Source: Bacteroidales bacterium (GTDB taxonomy: Bacteria > Bacteroidota > Bacteroidia > Bacteroidales > UBA932). Taken from it: DNA of 64,000 nt. The position numbers and the translations under genes were made by a program. This document shows positions 19,625 to 29,538 of the stretch, piece by piece (positions within the stretch are counted from its first letter, which is position 1; every line of letters starts with the position of its first letter). The DNA is taken from assembly GCA_016287875.1 (NCBI GenBank), contig JAEEXQ010000003.1, forward strand, positions 1-64,000, read 5' to 3'. The notes beneath the pieces are model-generated. The model worked only from the letters and a program-made list of their open reading frames with translations. It was not told the DNA's origin and searched no databases.

Positions 19625-21682
19625 ATGAAAAGATTATTCTCCCTATTTGTATTGATTGTCGGCCTGTGTCTTCCTTCCGTCCTAAGTGCGGATGAAGGTA
19701 TGTGGCTGATACACACCGCAAAACCTTCCGTGCAGGCTATGTCGCGCGCGGTTGTTTCCATAGATTTTATGGGCACCGGCAGTTTCGTGTCTGACGACGG
19801 CCTGGTGATAACCAACCACCACGTGGCCTATGCCGACGTGTTTGCGCTCGGCACCAAGGAACACAACTGGCTGGAGGAGGGGTTCTGGGCAAGAAGCCGC
19901 GAAGAGGAGCTTCCTGTCCCGGGGCGCCAGGTCCAGATCCTGAAGGAGACTATTGACGTCACGGCCGAAGTCGAGGCCCTGATTGCCGAAGGTGCCGTGA
20001 AGCCCGGCGGGATGATGATGCGCAAGCTTTCCTGGATAATGGAGAAGCGTTATTCCGAGAAAACCGGCCTGGAGGCCATACTGAGCAGTATGTGGAGGGG
20101 AACCAAGTACTATATCTCCCTATACGAACAGTACAGCGACGTACGTCTGGTGGCGGCTCCTCCTGTTAGCCTGGCGGCTTTCGGAGGCGACGTGGACAAC
20201 TGGGAATGGCCCCAGCACAAGGGCGATTTCGCCATCTACCGCGTATATACCGCTCCCGACGGCAAGAGCGCAAAGTATTCTCCCGAGAACATCCCCCTCA
20301 AATCCCCTGCGAAGTTCAAGATATGCACCAAGGGTATCAAGGAAGGGGAGAAGACCATACTGCTGGGATTCCCCGGCAGGACCAGCCGCTATGCTCCGTC
20401 CGCCAGGGTGAACTATCTCACGGAAACAGAACTCCCTATAGTCAGCGGGCTGCGCAGCAAGCAGATGGAGATAATCTCCTCCTGGATGGACAGGGACCCG
20501 GAGGTGCGCCGCAAGTACGCCGACTACTATTTCGGCCTGTCGAACTTCCAGGAGCTGGCCCTCGGGCAGATGCAGTGCAACAGGCGTTTTTCCGTCGTGG
20601 AGAAAAAGCGCGCCGAGGAAGCCCGTATGCAGGAATGGATAGATGCCGACCCTGCCAGGAAGGAGAAGTGGGGGAGCATGCTGTCGGATCTCGACTCCAA
20701 GTACCAGGCCGTACGCAAGGCCCAGGAGGATGTGATATGGTTCAGGGAGTGCATAGCCAGGGGAACCCGCCTGCATTCCGTGGCATCGCGCACCGCCGCC
20801 CTCAAGAGAAAGAAGGATTCCACCCGTATCGCCGGTAACATACGCGCCGACAAGCGCAACTTCGCCGAGGTGGACCTGCGCGTGGAAAGGGACCTTTTCC
20901 GCCTCGCGCTGGAGAACTACTACGAACATATGAGTCCGGAGATGCTGGGGGACTACCAGAAGGCCCTCCGGGAGAAGTACGGGAAGGACTATGACGCAAT
21001 GTGCGCGGCCCTCTGGGATGCCAGCTGGATAGCGGATCCCGCGCGCACTGAAAAGTTCCTCACCATCGATGAGCATATGAACAACCTGGAAAGCTATCTG
21101 GAGGATCCGCTGGTGCGCTTCTTCGAGGACGGCAAGATGGGGGATTTCAACAGCCGGCTCAGCAAGCTCCAGGGAAAACCCTCCATCAACGACCTTAGCG
21201 GGGAATACACGCACGCACTGTACGGCTTTCGCGAGGCCTCCGGCATAGCCCAGTATCCCGACGCGAACTCCACGATGAGGGCCAATTTCGGCCGCGTTAT
21301 GGGTTATTCCCGGGAGGACGGACTGGATTGCAGATGGTACACCACGGCGGCAGGGATGCTTGCCAAGCACAGGCCGGACGTACACGATTTCTGTATGATT
21401 CCCGGATGGAAGGCCGTGGCTGATACCGCGGATCCCTCGATGAAGATAGATTTCCTTACCGACAACGACAGCACCGGTGGCAACTCGGGCTCGCCGCTCC
21501 TTAACAGGAAAGGCCAGCTGATAGGCCTGCTGTTCGACGGGGTGAAGGAATCACTCGCCACCGACTTCTACTTCATCCCCGAATTCAACCGCAGCGTGAA
21601 CGTGGACATACGCTACGTTCTCTGGGTGCTACGCAATTATGGTAAAATGGATTCCGTACTATCGGAAATGGGTGTAAAATAA
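19625..21682 (+). CDS. S46 family dipeptidyl-peptidase (DPP7/DPP11 type)
   Basis: GTGSFVSDDGLVITNHHVAY, GGDVDNWEWPQHKGDFAIYRVY, GGNSGSPLLNRKGQLIGLLFDG. Confidence 0.93.
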   Translation: MKRLFSLFVLIVGLCLPSVLSADEGMWLIHTAKPSVQAMSRAVVSIDFMGTGSFVSDDGLVITNHHVAYADVFALGTKEHNWLEEGFWARSREEELPVPGRQVQILKETIDVTAEVEALIAEGAVKPGGMMMRKLSWIMEKRYSEKTGLEAILSSMWRGTKYYISLYEQYSDVRLVAAPPVSLAAFGGDVDNWEWPQHKGDFAIYRVYTAPDGKSAKYSPENIPLKSPAKFKICTKGIKEGEKTILLGFPGRTSRYAPSARVNYLTETELPIVSGLRSKQMEIISSWMDRDPEVRRKYADYYFGLSNFQELALGQMQCNRRFSVVEKKRAEEARMQEWIDADPARKEKWGSMLSDLDSKYQAVRKAQEDVIWFRECIARGTRLHSVASRTAALKRKKDSTRIAGNIRADKRNFAEVDLRVERDLFRLALENYYEHMSPEMLGDYQKALREKYGKDYDAMCAALWDASWIADPARTEKFLTIDEHMNNLESYLEDPLVRFFEDGKMGDFNSRLSKLQGKPSINDLSGEYTHALYGFREASGIAQYPDANSTMRANFGRVMGYSREDGLDCRWYTTAAGMLAKHRPDVHDFCMIPGWKAVADTADPSMKIDFLTDNDSTGGNSGSPLLNRKGQLIGLLFDGVKESLATDFYFIPEFNRSVNVDIRYVLWVLRNYGKMDSVLSEMGVK

Positions 21683-21693
21683 TTCTATCAGAT

Positions 21694-23688
21694 ATGGCAA
21701 AAAAATCAACTGTCCGCGGCAACTGGCCTAAATACCTGCTCCAGTGGGGAACCCTTGCCGCGTTGGTATTCTTCCTTAGCGGACTGGCTTCCAAGCTCTT
21801 TACCAAGATGGAGCCGGTCAACCCCGAGGCCTATTGCCCCTTCGGCGGCCTGGAGGCTCTAGCTACCTACCTTCAGAGAGGCTCCCTGCCTTGCTCCATG
21901 ACCACTATGCAGATACTTATGGGTATCTTGCTTGCAGCCGTGGTCATCTTCCTCAGCAAACTCTTCTGCGCATATCTCTGCCCCATCGGCACCGTGGAAG
22001 ACCTTCTTATGAAGGCGCGCAAGGCTATGGGCTTCAACGCGGTCAACATCCCCGACGGCAGCATAGCCGACAAGATTCTGCGTATAGTGAAGTACGGCCT
22101 GCTCTTCGTCGTGGTATATTTTACCGTGAGCTCCAGCGAACTCTTCTGCAAGAATATCGACCCTTATTATGCGGTTGCGACCGGGTTCAAGGGGGAAATC
22201 ACCCTGTGGATGAGCCTGACGGCCCTGGCGCTGGTTATCCTGCTGGGCTTCGTCATCAACCGCTTCTGGTGCAAGTATATCTGCCCTCTGGGAGCCATCT
22301 CCAATACCCTTAAGTTCTGGACCTGGCTGGTGGCCCTCGGCCTTCTCTGGTGGGCTGTATCGCTCGTGGGGATCAAGTTCAGCTGGGTATGGCTGCTGGG
22401 GAGCTTCTGCCTCGCGGGGTATCTTCTCGAGATATTCAACCGCAGGCCCCGCCTGCAGCTGATGCACGTGCTGGTGGACCAGGACAACTGCGGCCGCAAG
22501 TGCTACTCCTGCCAGAAAAATTGCCCTTACAACATCGACGTGCCTTCCTTCGGCAGCGTGGTGAACTCCGTGGACTGTGTGCTCTGCGGCGAATGTGTGG
22601 CAGCCTGCCCCACCAAGGCCCTGCGCATCGGCGTGGCTCCTTCCTGCAAGGGATGGAAGTATTCCCGATTCATTCCTCCGTTCATTTCCGTGCTGCTGGT
22701 GGCCCTGGCCCTGATATTCGGTGGCAAGTTCGAAATCCCTACCATCAGCGAAACTTGGGGTGTCGAGGAAGGAATGTCCCTCAAGACTGTCAAGGTATCC
22801 GGCCTCAAGAGCGTCAAGTGCTTCGGCAGTTCTATGGCATTCAAGGCAAGGATGGAGAAGGTCCCTGGCGTACACGGAGTCAAGACCTATGTCGGCAGCC
22901 ACACCGTCGTGGTGTCCTACGATCCCAAGGTGACCGACGCCGAAAAGATCCAGTCCAAGATATTCGTCCCTTCCCGTTTCAAGGTTGCCAGCCCCGATCC
23001 CGAGGCCTTGCCCGAGCTCAAGATAGTTACGCTGCGCGTGGAGAAGATGTACGACAAGATGGACCTGAACTACCTGGGACTTCAGTTCCGCGGCGAGGAC
23101 AAGGGTATCTACGGAGTGGAATCCGAGTATGACTGCCCCGTTGTGGTGCGCGTATATATGGATCCCGCCCAGGAAGCCGACGAAGCCTGGTTCAAGGAGA
23201 TAGTGAACCGCAAGGTGCTCCAGATGCCCGTACACGGCGGCGGCATCAAGGAAACTCCTATGAGCCTCAAGTTCGTAAAGATGGAGAAGGAGGTCGGAAG
23301 CATCTCCACTCCCGAATTCCTGCACAGGATGTTCAATCCTTTCAAGGCCGAGTACAAGCGTCTGCCCGAATATGAGGGCAAGCCCCAGTACATACTCGAA
23401 TTCGAGGACGCCCGCTACGAGAAGCCCATCATCACCCGTTCCCTGCCTTTCCTGAGCAACCATATCTCCAAGGAAGAAGGCGTGCTCGGCACCTATCTGG
23501 TGCTGAACGGCAATCTGCAGCCTGCGCTTCAGATACGCTTCGCGGCCCCCGCTACCGCCGAAAGCATTTGGAAGAGGATGACCATGGACAAATGGACTAT
23601 CACCTACAAGGGCGAAGACAAAATAGAAGACGCCCGCTTGTCTTTCGACAAACCGGGCGTCGTAAAGGCCTATGTGCCTGAGCCTTAG
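21694..23688 (+). CDS. Polytopic 4Fe-4S protein (NapH/CcoG-like) with C-terminal HMA-like domain
   Basis: CPFGGLEA, CAYLCPIGT, CKYICPLGA, CVLCGECVAACP; then VSGLKSVKCFGSSMAFKARMEKVPGVHGVKTYVGSHTVVVSYDP. Confidence 0.85.
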   Translation: MAKKSTVRGNWPKYLLQWGTLAALVFFLSGLASKLFTKMEPVNPEAYCPFGGLEALATYLQRGSLPCSMTTMQILMGILLAAVVIFLSKLFCAYLCPIGTVEDLLMKARKAMGFNAVNIPDGSIADKILRIVKYGLLFVVVYFTVSSSELFCKNIDPYYAVATGFKGEITLWMSLTALALVILLGFVINRFWCKYICPLGAISNTLKFWTWLVALGLLWWAVSLVGIKFSWVWLLGSFCLAGYLLEIFNRRPRLQLMHVLVDQDNCGRKCYSCQKNCPYNIDVPSFGSVVNSVDCVLCGECVAACPTKALRIGVAPSCKGWKYSRFIPPFISVLLVALALIFGGKFEIPTISETWGVEEGMSLKTVKVSGLKSVKCFGSSMAFKARMEKVPGVHGVKTYVGSHTVVVSYDPKVTDAEKIQSKIFVPSRFKVASPDPEALPELKIVTLRVEKMYDKMDLNYLGLQFRGEDKGIYGVESEYDCPVVVRVYMDPAQEADEAWFKEIVNRKVLQMPVHGGGIKETPMSLKFVKMEKEVGSISTPEFLHRMFNPFKAEYKRLPEYEGKPQYILEFEDARYEKPIITRSLPFLSNHISKEEGVLGTYLVLNGNLQPALQIRFAAPATAESIWKRMTMDKWTITYKGEDKIEDARLSFDKPGVVKAYVPEP

Positions 23689-24512
23689 TTCTTGAATTCC
23701 TTATCGCCGAGCAGCTCACGCAGGACCAGCGGTTCGTTGGTGGTGATTGCTCCGATGCCGAAAGAAACGAATCTCTTCATTTTCTCGGGATCGTTGACCG
23801 TCCAGACGTTGGTCGACATCCCGAGATTTTTTGCGCGCTCCACTATGGTGCTGTCTTTCAGGATGTCCTTGTCGTGATAGTCGAAACCGTTGATGCCGTA
23901 ATCGGCAAGTTCCTCGGGAGTATAGTCCCCGTTGAGGTACTGGTTGACGAATTCGGGGAATTCTGCGGCGATGCGGTCGCAGATATGCTTGCTGAACGAG
24001 ATGAACAGGACCTTGCCGGGATCGAGCAGACCGTGGGCCTCGAGGGTTTCGATGGTAAGGTCGACCAGGGCATCCTCACGCTCCATCGTGATTTCGGGCT
24101 TGAGCTCGATGATCAGTTTGGTCTTGTCGGACTTTTCGCCTTGGGCGAGGTATTCGTCGAGGGTAGGGATCTTTTCGCCGTTGGCAAGGCGGTGCTCCGC
24201 GAAGCGCGCGGAGGCGCAGGTGTCGATGCGGGCGCCGTCGATCTCGTCATTGTGGAAAACCAGCAGGACGTCGTCGGTGGTAATGTGCACGTCGAACTCA
24301 CTGCCCCAGAAAGCATTGTCCTGGGCAGCCTTGAGCGATGCGATGGAGTTTTCGGCAAAACCCGCGGCTTCGCAGTTCCAGAAACCTCTGTGGGCTACGA
24401 TGGCCGTTTTGCCTTTCTGGTCAATTTTAGGGAAGCCGGTTTTTGCTCCGGCGCACGATGTCAGGGCAAGCAGCGCCGCCGCTGCGATGACGGTTATGTT
24501 TTTCAGTGTCAT
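23685..24512 (-). CDS. Glycerophosphodiester phosphodiesterase family lipoprotein
   Basis: VAHRGFWNCEAAGFAENSIASLKAA...SEFDVHITTDDVLLVFHND. Confidence 0.92.
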   Translation of the reverse strand: MTLKNITVIAAAALLALTSCAGAKTGFPKIDQKGKTAIVAHRGFWNCEAAGFAENSIASLKAAQDNAFWGSEFDVHITTDDVLLVFHNDEIDGARIDTCASARFAEHRLANGEKIPTLDEYLAQGEKSDKTKLIIELKPEITMEREDALVDLTIETLEAHGLLDPGKVLFISFSKHICDRIAAEFPEFVNQYLNGDYTPEELADYGINGFDYHDKDILKDSTIVERAKNLGMSTNVWTVNDPEKMKRFVSFGIGAITTNEPLVLRELLGDKEFKN

Positions 24513-24516
24513 AGCA

Positions 24517-24524
24517 CAAAAGTA
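24517..24524 (-). promoter_or_regulatory. -7 box TACTTTTG, 4 nt upstream of the GDPD ATG
   Basis: TAnnTTTG; back-to-back with the pgi promoter. Confidence 0.6.
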
Positions 24525-24537
24525 AGAAGAAATTTAG

Positions 24538-24545
24538 TAATTTTG
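24538..24545 (+). promoter_or_regulatory. -7 box TAATTTTG for pgi
   Basis: TAnnTTTG, 33 nt before ATG. Confidence 0.6.
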
Positions 24546-24578
24546 TGCCCGTTCGTTGAAAAGTAAACACAGGATTTT

Positions 24579-25907
24579 ATGGTAAAAGTTGAATTAGGGG
24601 GCTGCAGCTCCTTCGTAAAAGAATCTCAGTACAAAGAATATGTAGCTAAAGCACTCGATGCTTTCGACGTGCTCGACAGCGAAAAAGGTGCCGGCAACGA
24701 CTTCCTCGGCTGGAAGACTCTTCCTGTCGACACTCCCGACAGCCTTATCGCCGATTGCGAGGCCATCAAGGCCGACTGGATCGCGCGAGGAGTCAACCTT
24801 GCCGTCGTCATCGGCATCGGAGGCAGCTACCTCGGAGCCCGCTGCGCCATCGAGGCCCTTTCCCACCAGTTCGTCCGTCCTGAGGGCGGAATACGCGTGG
24901 TATTCGCCGGCAACAACCTCAGCGAGGATTATCTTGCCGAACTTATGGACCTCGTCAAGGAGAGCAACGCAGCCTGCGTGGTGATCTCCAAGTCCGGAAC
25001 CACCACCGAACCCGCCGTGGCATTCCGCATCGTAAAGGATTATCTCGAGAATAAATATGGCAAGGAAGAGGCTGCAGTGCGCACCGTGGCCATCACCGAT
25101 GCCAAGAAGGGCGCCCTCAAGACCCTCGCGACCCAGGAAGGCTACCGTACCTTCGTGGTTCCCGACAATGTGGGCGGACGTTTCTCCGTGCTTACTCCGG
25201 TAGGCCTCCTGCCTATCGTGCTGGCCGGTTTCGACGTGCGTGCCATGCTCAAGGGTGCTGCCGACGAGCGCGCAGAGCTCCTCAAGAAAGGGGAGAAGAA
25301 CGCAGCCGTGGAGTACGCCGCCATGCGTAATCTCCTCTACAGCGAGTCCGGAAAGAAGGTCGAGGTCCTTGTGAACTACAATCCCAAGTTCCAGTATCTC
25401 GGCGAATGGTGGAAGCAGCTCTACGGCGAGTCCGAGGGCAAGGACCTGAAGGGTATCTTCCCTGCATCCGTCAACTTCACCACCGACCTCCATTCCGTCG
25501 GCCAGTTCATCCAGGAAGGCGACCGCGTGATGTTCGAGACCGTTGTCAAGGTCGAGAAGGCTCAGCGCAGCGTGGTGATCGGTAACGACCCCCAGAACCT
25601 GGACCAGCTCAACTATCTCGCAGGCCAGCACGTCGAGCATTGCAATGCCATGGCAGCCCTTGGTACCAAGCTCGCCCACATCGACGGCGGAGTCCCTCAG
25701 ATCGAGGTCGCGGTCGAGAAGATAGACGAGTACAACCTTGGCGCAATCTTCTACTTCTTCGAATTTGCCTGCGGCATCTCCGCTTATCTGCTGGGAGTCA
25801 ATCCTTTCAACCAGCCCGGAGTCGAGGCCTACAAGAAGAATATGTTCGCGCTTCTGCGCAAACCCGGATACGAAGCACAGACAGAGGAGATCCTGAAGAG
25901 GATCTGA
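24579..25907 (+). CDS. pgi: Glucose-6-phosphate isomerase
   Basis: IGIGGSYLGARCAIEAL, SKSGTTTEPAVAFR, GGRFSVLTPVGLLP. Confidence 0.96.
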   Translation: MVKVELGGCSSFVKESQYKEYVAKALDAFDVLDSEKGAGNDFLGWKTLPVDTPDSLIADCEAIKADWIARGVNLAVVIGIGGSYLGARCAIEALSHQFVRPEGGIRVVFAGNNLSEDYLAELMDLVKESNAACVVISKSGTTTEPAVAFRIVKDYLENKYGKEEAAVRTVAITDAKKGALKTLATQEGYRTFVVPDNVGGRFSVLTPVGLLPIVLAGFDVRAMLKGAADERAELLKKGEKNAAVEYAAMRNLLYSESGKKVEVLVNYNPKFQYLGEWWKQLYGESEGKDLKGIFPASVNFTTDLHSVGQFIQEGDRVMFETVVKVEKAQRSVVIGNDPQNLDQLNYLAGQHVEHCNAMAALGTKLAHIDGGVPQIEVAVEKIDEYNLGAIFYFFEFACGISAYLLGVNPFNQPGVEAYKKNMFALLRKPGYEAQTEEILKRI

Positions 25908-25921
25908 CAATCGTCCGAGCT

Positions 25922-28183
25922 ATGAGAAGGCTCCTTCCGATACTCTGCATTACGCTCCTTCTATCGGCATCGTGCGATGGCGGCCCATCGTCCGGTGCCG
26001 ATGTCGTTGATTATGTCAACCCCCTCATAGGTACCGATTCCTCGTACCAACTGTCGGCGGGCAACACCTATCCTGCCATAGGAATGCCCTGGGGAATGAA
26101 TTACTGGACCCCGCAGACCGGCCGCAACGGCAGCGGATGGATCTATACCTACGACAGCCCCAGGATACGCGGTTTTCGTCAGACACATCAGCCCAGCCCG
26201 TGGATAAACGATTTCTGCCCCTATTCCATAATGCCGGTCACTACCGGTCCCTTCTGGGAAGAAGATGCCCGTCAGAGCTGGTTCTCGCATAAGAGCGAGA
26301 CTGCCAAGCCCTATTACTACGGGGTTTATCTGGCAGACCACGACGTGCTGGCCGAAATAGTCCCTACCAGGACGGCGGCCCAGTTCAGGCTGACCTATCC
26401 CGAAAGGGAGATGTCTTATCTGGTGGTAGATGCCTACCACGGTGGCTCATCCCTCAGGGTGGATGCTGCCGACGGCACCGTTTACGGCTACACTCCCTAC
26501 AACAGCGGGGGAGCGGCCGAGGGCTTTGCCAGCTGGTTCGTAATCAGGACCGATACCCCCATCGACAGCGTACGGATCATTTCGGAAGATGGCCACAGCC
26601 TGGCCCTGCTGGGCTTCCGCACGGCCAAAGGCCAGCAGGTGGTTCTGCGTACCGCTTCTTCCTTCATCTCCGAAGAACAGGCTCTTAGGAACCTGGAGGA
26701 GGTGGAAGGAAAGGACTTCGGACAGCTTAAGGAGGAAGGCCGCCGGGTATGGAACGAGACTCTGGGCCGCATAAGGGTGGAAGGAGGCAGCACGGACGAG
26801 CTGCGCACCTTCTACTCCTGCCTGTATCGTGCCGTGCTGTTTCCTATGGATCTGTCGGAGCTGGATGCGGAGGGAAGGAGACTGCACCGCAGCCCCCACG
26901 ACGGCCAGCTGCACCCGGGCCACTTCTTCACCAATACAGGCTTCTGGGATACCTTCCGCGCACTTTTCCCCCTTATGAACCTGGTGTATCCCGACGTGGC
27001 CGCACAGGTCCAGGAGGGGCTGGTCGCCGACTGGCAGCAAAGCGGATTCCTGCCCGAATGGGCATCTCCCGGGCACCGCAGATGCATGGTGGGGAACAAC
27101 TCCGCATCCGTCGTGGCGGATGCCTATCTGAGCGGAATACGCGGATATGATGCCGAGGAGCTCTGGAAGGCAGTCGTCTACGGTGCCCATTCCGTACTGG
27201 AAAGCGCCAATTCCACGGGGCGCCTGGGGCACGAGGCTTATGACAGCCTTGGCTATGTCCCCTGCGACATAGGCATAAACGAGAGCGCCGCCCGCACGCT
27301 GGAGTATTCCTACGACGACTGGTGCATCTACCGCTTCGGTCAGGCCCTGGGCAAGGATGAAAACGAACTCAGGCCCTACAAGGAGGCTGCCCTGAACTAC
27401 CGCAAGCTCTTCGACAAGGAAACGGGACTTATGAACGGCAGGGCCTCCGACGGCAGTTTCCGCCGTCCTTTCAACCCCTTGAAATGGGGCGGGGACTTCA
27501 CCGAAGGGAACAGTCTGCATTATACCTGGTCGGTGTTCCACGATCCTTGCGGGCTGATAGAACTGATGGGCGGCAGGGATGCCTTCAATGCTTCGATGGA
27601 TACCGTCTTTACTATGCCTCCTCTCTACGATGACAGCTACTACGGCCGCACCATACACGAGATTCGCGAGATGCAGGTGATGGATATGGGCAATTATGCC
27701 CACGGCAACCAGCCCGTCCAGCATATGCTCTATCTCTACGATTGGAGCGGACAGCCTTGGAAGACACAGAAATATGTCCGCGAGGTGATGCGCCGTTTCT
27801 ATTCCGCGACGCCTGACGGCTATTGCGGCGACGAGGACAACGGCCAGACCTCTGCCTGGTATGTCTTCTCCGCTATGGGTTTCTATCCCGTATGCCCCGG
27901 ATCAGGGCAGTATGCGCTGGGCTCGCCTCTGTTCAGGAAAATGGAAGTAAGGAGCCCTGACGGCAGGCACTTCGTGATAGAGGCTGAAGACAATGCCCCG
28001 GACAAGGTATATGTGCAGTCTTTCAGTATCGACGGACGCAGGCAGAGCCGGAACTACGTCACCTTCGACGAGCTCGTAAAAGGAGCCAGACTCCGCTTCC
28101 GTATGGGGCCCGAGCCTGAGCTCAAGCGTGGGACGGCGGAGTCTGACGCACCTTATTCTTATTCCGTAAACTATTCGAAATAG
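25922..28183 (+). CDS. GH92 family alpha-mannosidase lipoprotein
   Basis: VDYVNPLIGTDSSYQLSAGNTYPAIGMPWGM, TEGNSLHYTW, DEDNGQTSAWYVFSAMGFYPVCPG. Confidence 0.93.
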   Translation: MRRLLPILCITLLLSASCDGGPSSGADVVDYVNPLIGTDSSYQLSAGNTYPAIGMPWGMNYWTPQTGRNGSGWIYTYDSPRIRGFRQTHQPSPWINDFCPYSIMPVTTGPFWEEDARQSWFSHKSETAKPYYYGVYLADHDVLAEIVPTRTAAQFRLTYPEREMSYLVVDAYHGGSSLRVDAADGTVYGYTPYNSGGAAEGFASWFVIRTDTPIDSVRIISEDGHSLALLGFRTAKGQQVVLRTASSFISEEQALRNLEEVEGKDFGQLKEEGRRVWNETLGRIRVEGGSTDELRTFYSCLYRAVLFPMDLSELDAEGRRLHRSPHDGQLHPGHFFTNTGFWDTFRALFPLMNLVYPDVAAQVQEGLVADWQQSGFLPEWASPGHRRCMVGNNSASVVADAYLSGIRGYDAEELWKAVVYGAHSVLESANSTGRLGHEAYDSLGYVPCDIGINESAARTLEYSYDDWCIYRFGQALGKDENELRPYKEAALNYRKLFDKETGLMNGRASDGSFRRPFNPLKWGGDFTEGNSLHYTWSVFHDPCGLIELMGGRDAFNASMDTVFTMPPLYDDSYYGRTIHEIREMQVMDMGNYAHGNQPVQHMLYLYDWSGQPWKTQKYVREVMRRFYSATPDGYCGDEDNGQTSAWYVFSAMGFYPVCPGSGQYALGSPLFRKMEVRSPDGRHFVIEAEDNAPDKVYVQSFSIDGRRQSRNYVTFDELVKGARLRFRMGPEPELKRGTAESDAPYSYSVNYSK

Positions 28184-29538
28184 CCGTAGAACCTGGCGAT
28201 GGATTCCATCCCTGCGAAGAACTGGCTGAGAAGATAGCTCTCGTTAGGGGAGTGGATGGTGTCGCGCTCCAGGCCGAAGCCCATCAGCAGCGGGTCGATT
28301 CCAAGTATCTTTTGCATTTCTGCAAGGACAGCGATGCTGCCGCCTCCGCGGGCGGGGACGGGCTCGACGCCATATACGTCCGCCATCGCCTTCGAGGCCG
28401 CCTTGTAGGCCTTGGAACTGATAGGGATCAGGAAGCCGTCGCCTCCCTCGCATTCCTTGACCTCCACCTTGACGTACTTGGGCGCGATCTTCTTGAAATG
28501 CCTGGCGAAGAGCTTGGTGATCTCGGCGCTGCGCTGGTCGGGAACCAGGCGCATCGATATCTTGGCGTGAGCCTCGGAAGGCAGCACTGTCTTGGCGCCT
28601 TCGCCGGTATAGCCTCCCCAGATGCCGCATACGTCCAGACAGGGGCGGATTCCGGTGCGCTCCAGGGTGGTGTATCCCTTTTCTCCCTTTACCTCGGCGA
28701 TGTCCAGGAATTCTTTGTATTCCTTAAGGTCGAAGGGCGCCCTGGCAAGCTGGGCCCTGTCGGCCTTGGAAAGCTCCACAACCTTGTCGTAGAAGCCGGG
28801 CACAGCCACACGGCCGTCGGCATCGTGCAGGCTGGCTATCATCTCGCAGAGCGTAGTGATGGGGTTGGCCACGGCGCCGCCGTAATGCCCTGAGTGCAGG
28901 TCCTTGTTGGGCCCAGTGACTTTAACTTCCAGGTAGCTCAGACCCCTCATTCCGCAGTTGATTGAAGGAACCTTGTCGGATATCATCGTGGTATCGGATA
29001 CCAGGCAGATATCAGCCTTGAGCAGGGCCTTGTTCTCCTTCATCCATTTGGGAAGGGAGGGGGAACCGATTTCTTCCTCTCCTTCGAAGAGGAACTTGAC
29101 ATTATGCTTGAGCTTGCCCGTGGCTACCAGATACTCGAAAGCCTTGATGTGCATGAATAGCTGGCCTTTGTCGTCGTTGGCACCGCGGCACCAGATGGCG
29201 TCCGCGCCGGTGGCCGGATCGGGGCCGATTACCGGCTCGAAGGGATCCGTACGCCAGAGCTCCAGAGGCTCCGGGGGCTGCACGTCGTAGTGGCCGTAGA
29301 TCAGCACCGTCTTTGCCTTGGGGTCGATTATCTTGCTGCCGAACACTACGGGATTACCGTCGGTGGAAAGCACCTGGGCCTCGTCGGCACCGGCTTCCAC
29401 CAGCAGCACTGCCAGCCTTTCGGCGCAGCGGCGCATATCGGGTTTATGTGCGGCTTTCGCGCTGATGGAAGGAATCCTCAGCAGGGAAAAGAGTTCGTCG
29501 AAGAACCTCTCTTTGTTTTCTTCAATGTATGTTTTCAT
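28171..29538 (-). CDS. M20 family dipeptidase
   Basis: LIYGHYDVQPPEP, GANDDKGQLFMHIKA, FEGEEEIGSPSL. Confidence 0.93.
   Translation of the reverse strand: MKTYIEENKERFFDELFSLLRIPSISAKAAHKPDMRRCAERLAVLLVEAGADEAQVLSTDGNPVVFGSKIIDPKAKTVLIYGHYDVQPPEPLELWRTDPFEPVIGPDPATGADAIWCRGANDDKGQLFMHIKAFEYLVATGKLKHNVKFLFEGEEEIGSPSLPKWMKENKALLKADICLVSDTTMISDKVPSINCGMRGLSYLEVKVTGPNKDLHSGHYGGAVANPITTLCEMIASLHDADGRVAVPGFYDKVVELSKADRAQLARAPFDLKEYKEFLDIAEVKGEKGYTTLERTGIRPCLDVCGIWGGYTGEGAKTVLPSEAHAKISMRLVPDQRSAEITKLFARHFKKIAPKYVKVEVKECEGGDGFLIPISSKAYKAASKAMADVYGVEPVPARGGGSIAVLAEMQKILGIDPLLMGFGLERDTIHSPNESYLLSQFFAGMESIARFYGYFE

Noticed and set aside
20120-21385. 421-aa - strand ORF opposite the S46 peptidase
   Set aside because: Antisense shadow; S46 motifs are on the + strand
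21859-23463. 534-aa - strand ORF opposite the 4Fe-4S protein
   Set aside because: Antisense shadow; Cys motifs are on the + strand
25640-25921. N-terminal 94-residue extension of the GH92 ORF in the track
   Set aside because: Overlaps pgi out of frame; the MRRLLPILCITLLLSASC lipoprotein signal starts at 25922
26447-27724. 425-aa - strand ORF opposite GH92
   Set aside because: Antisense shadow ORF
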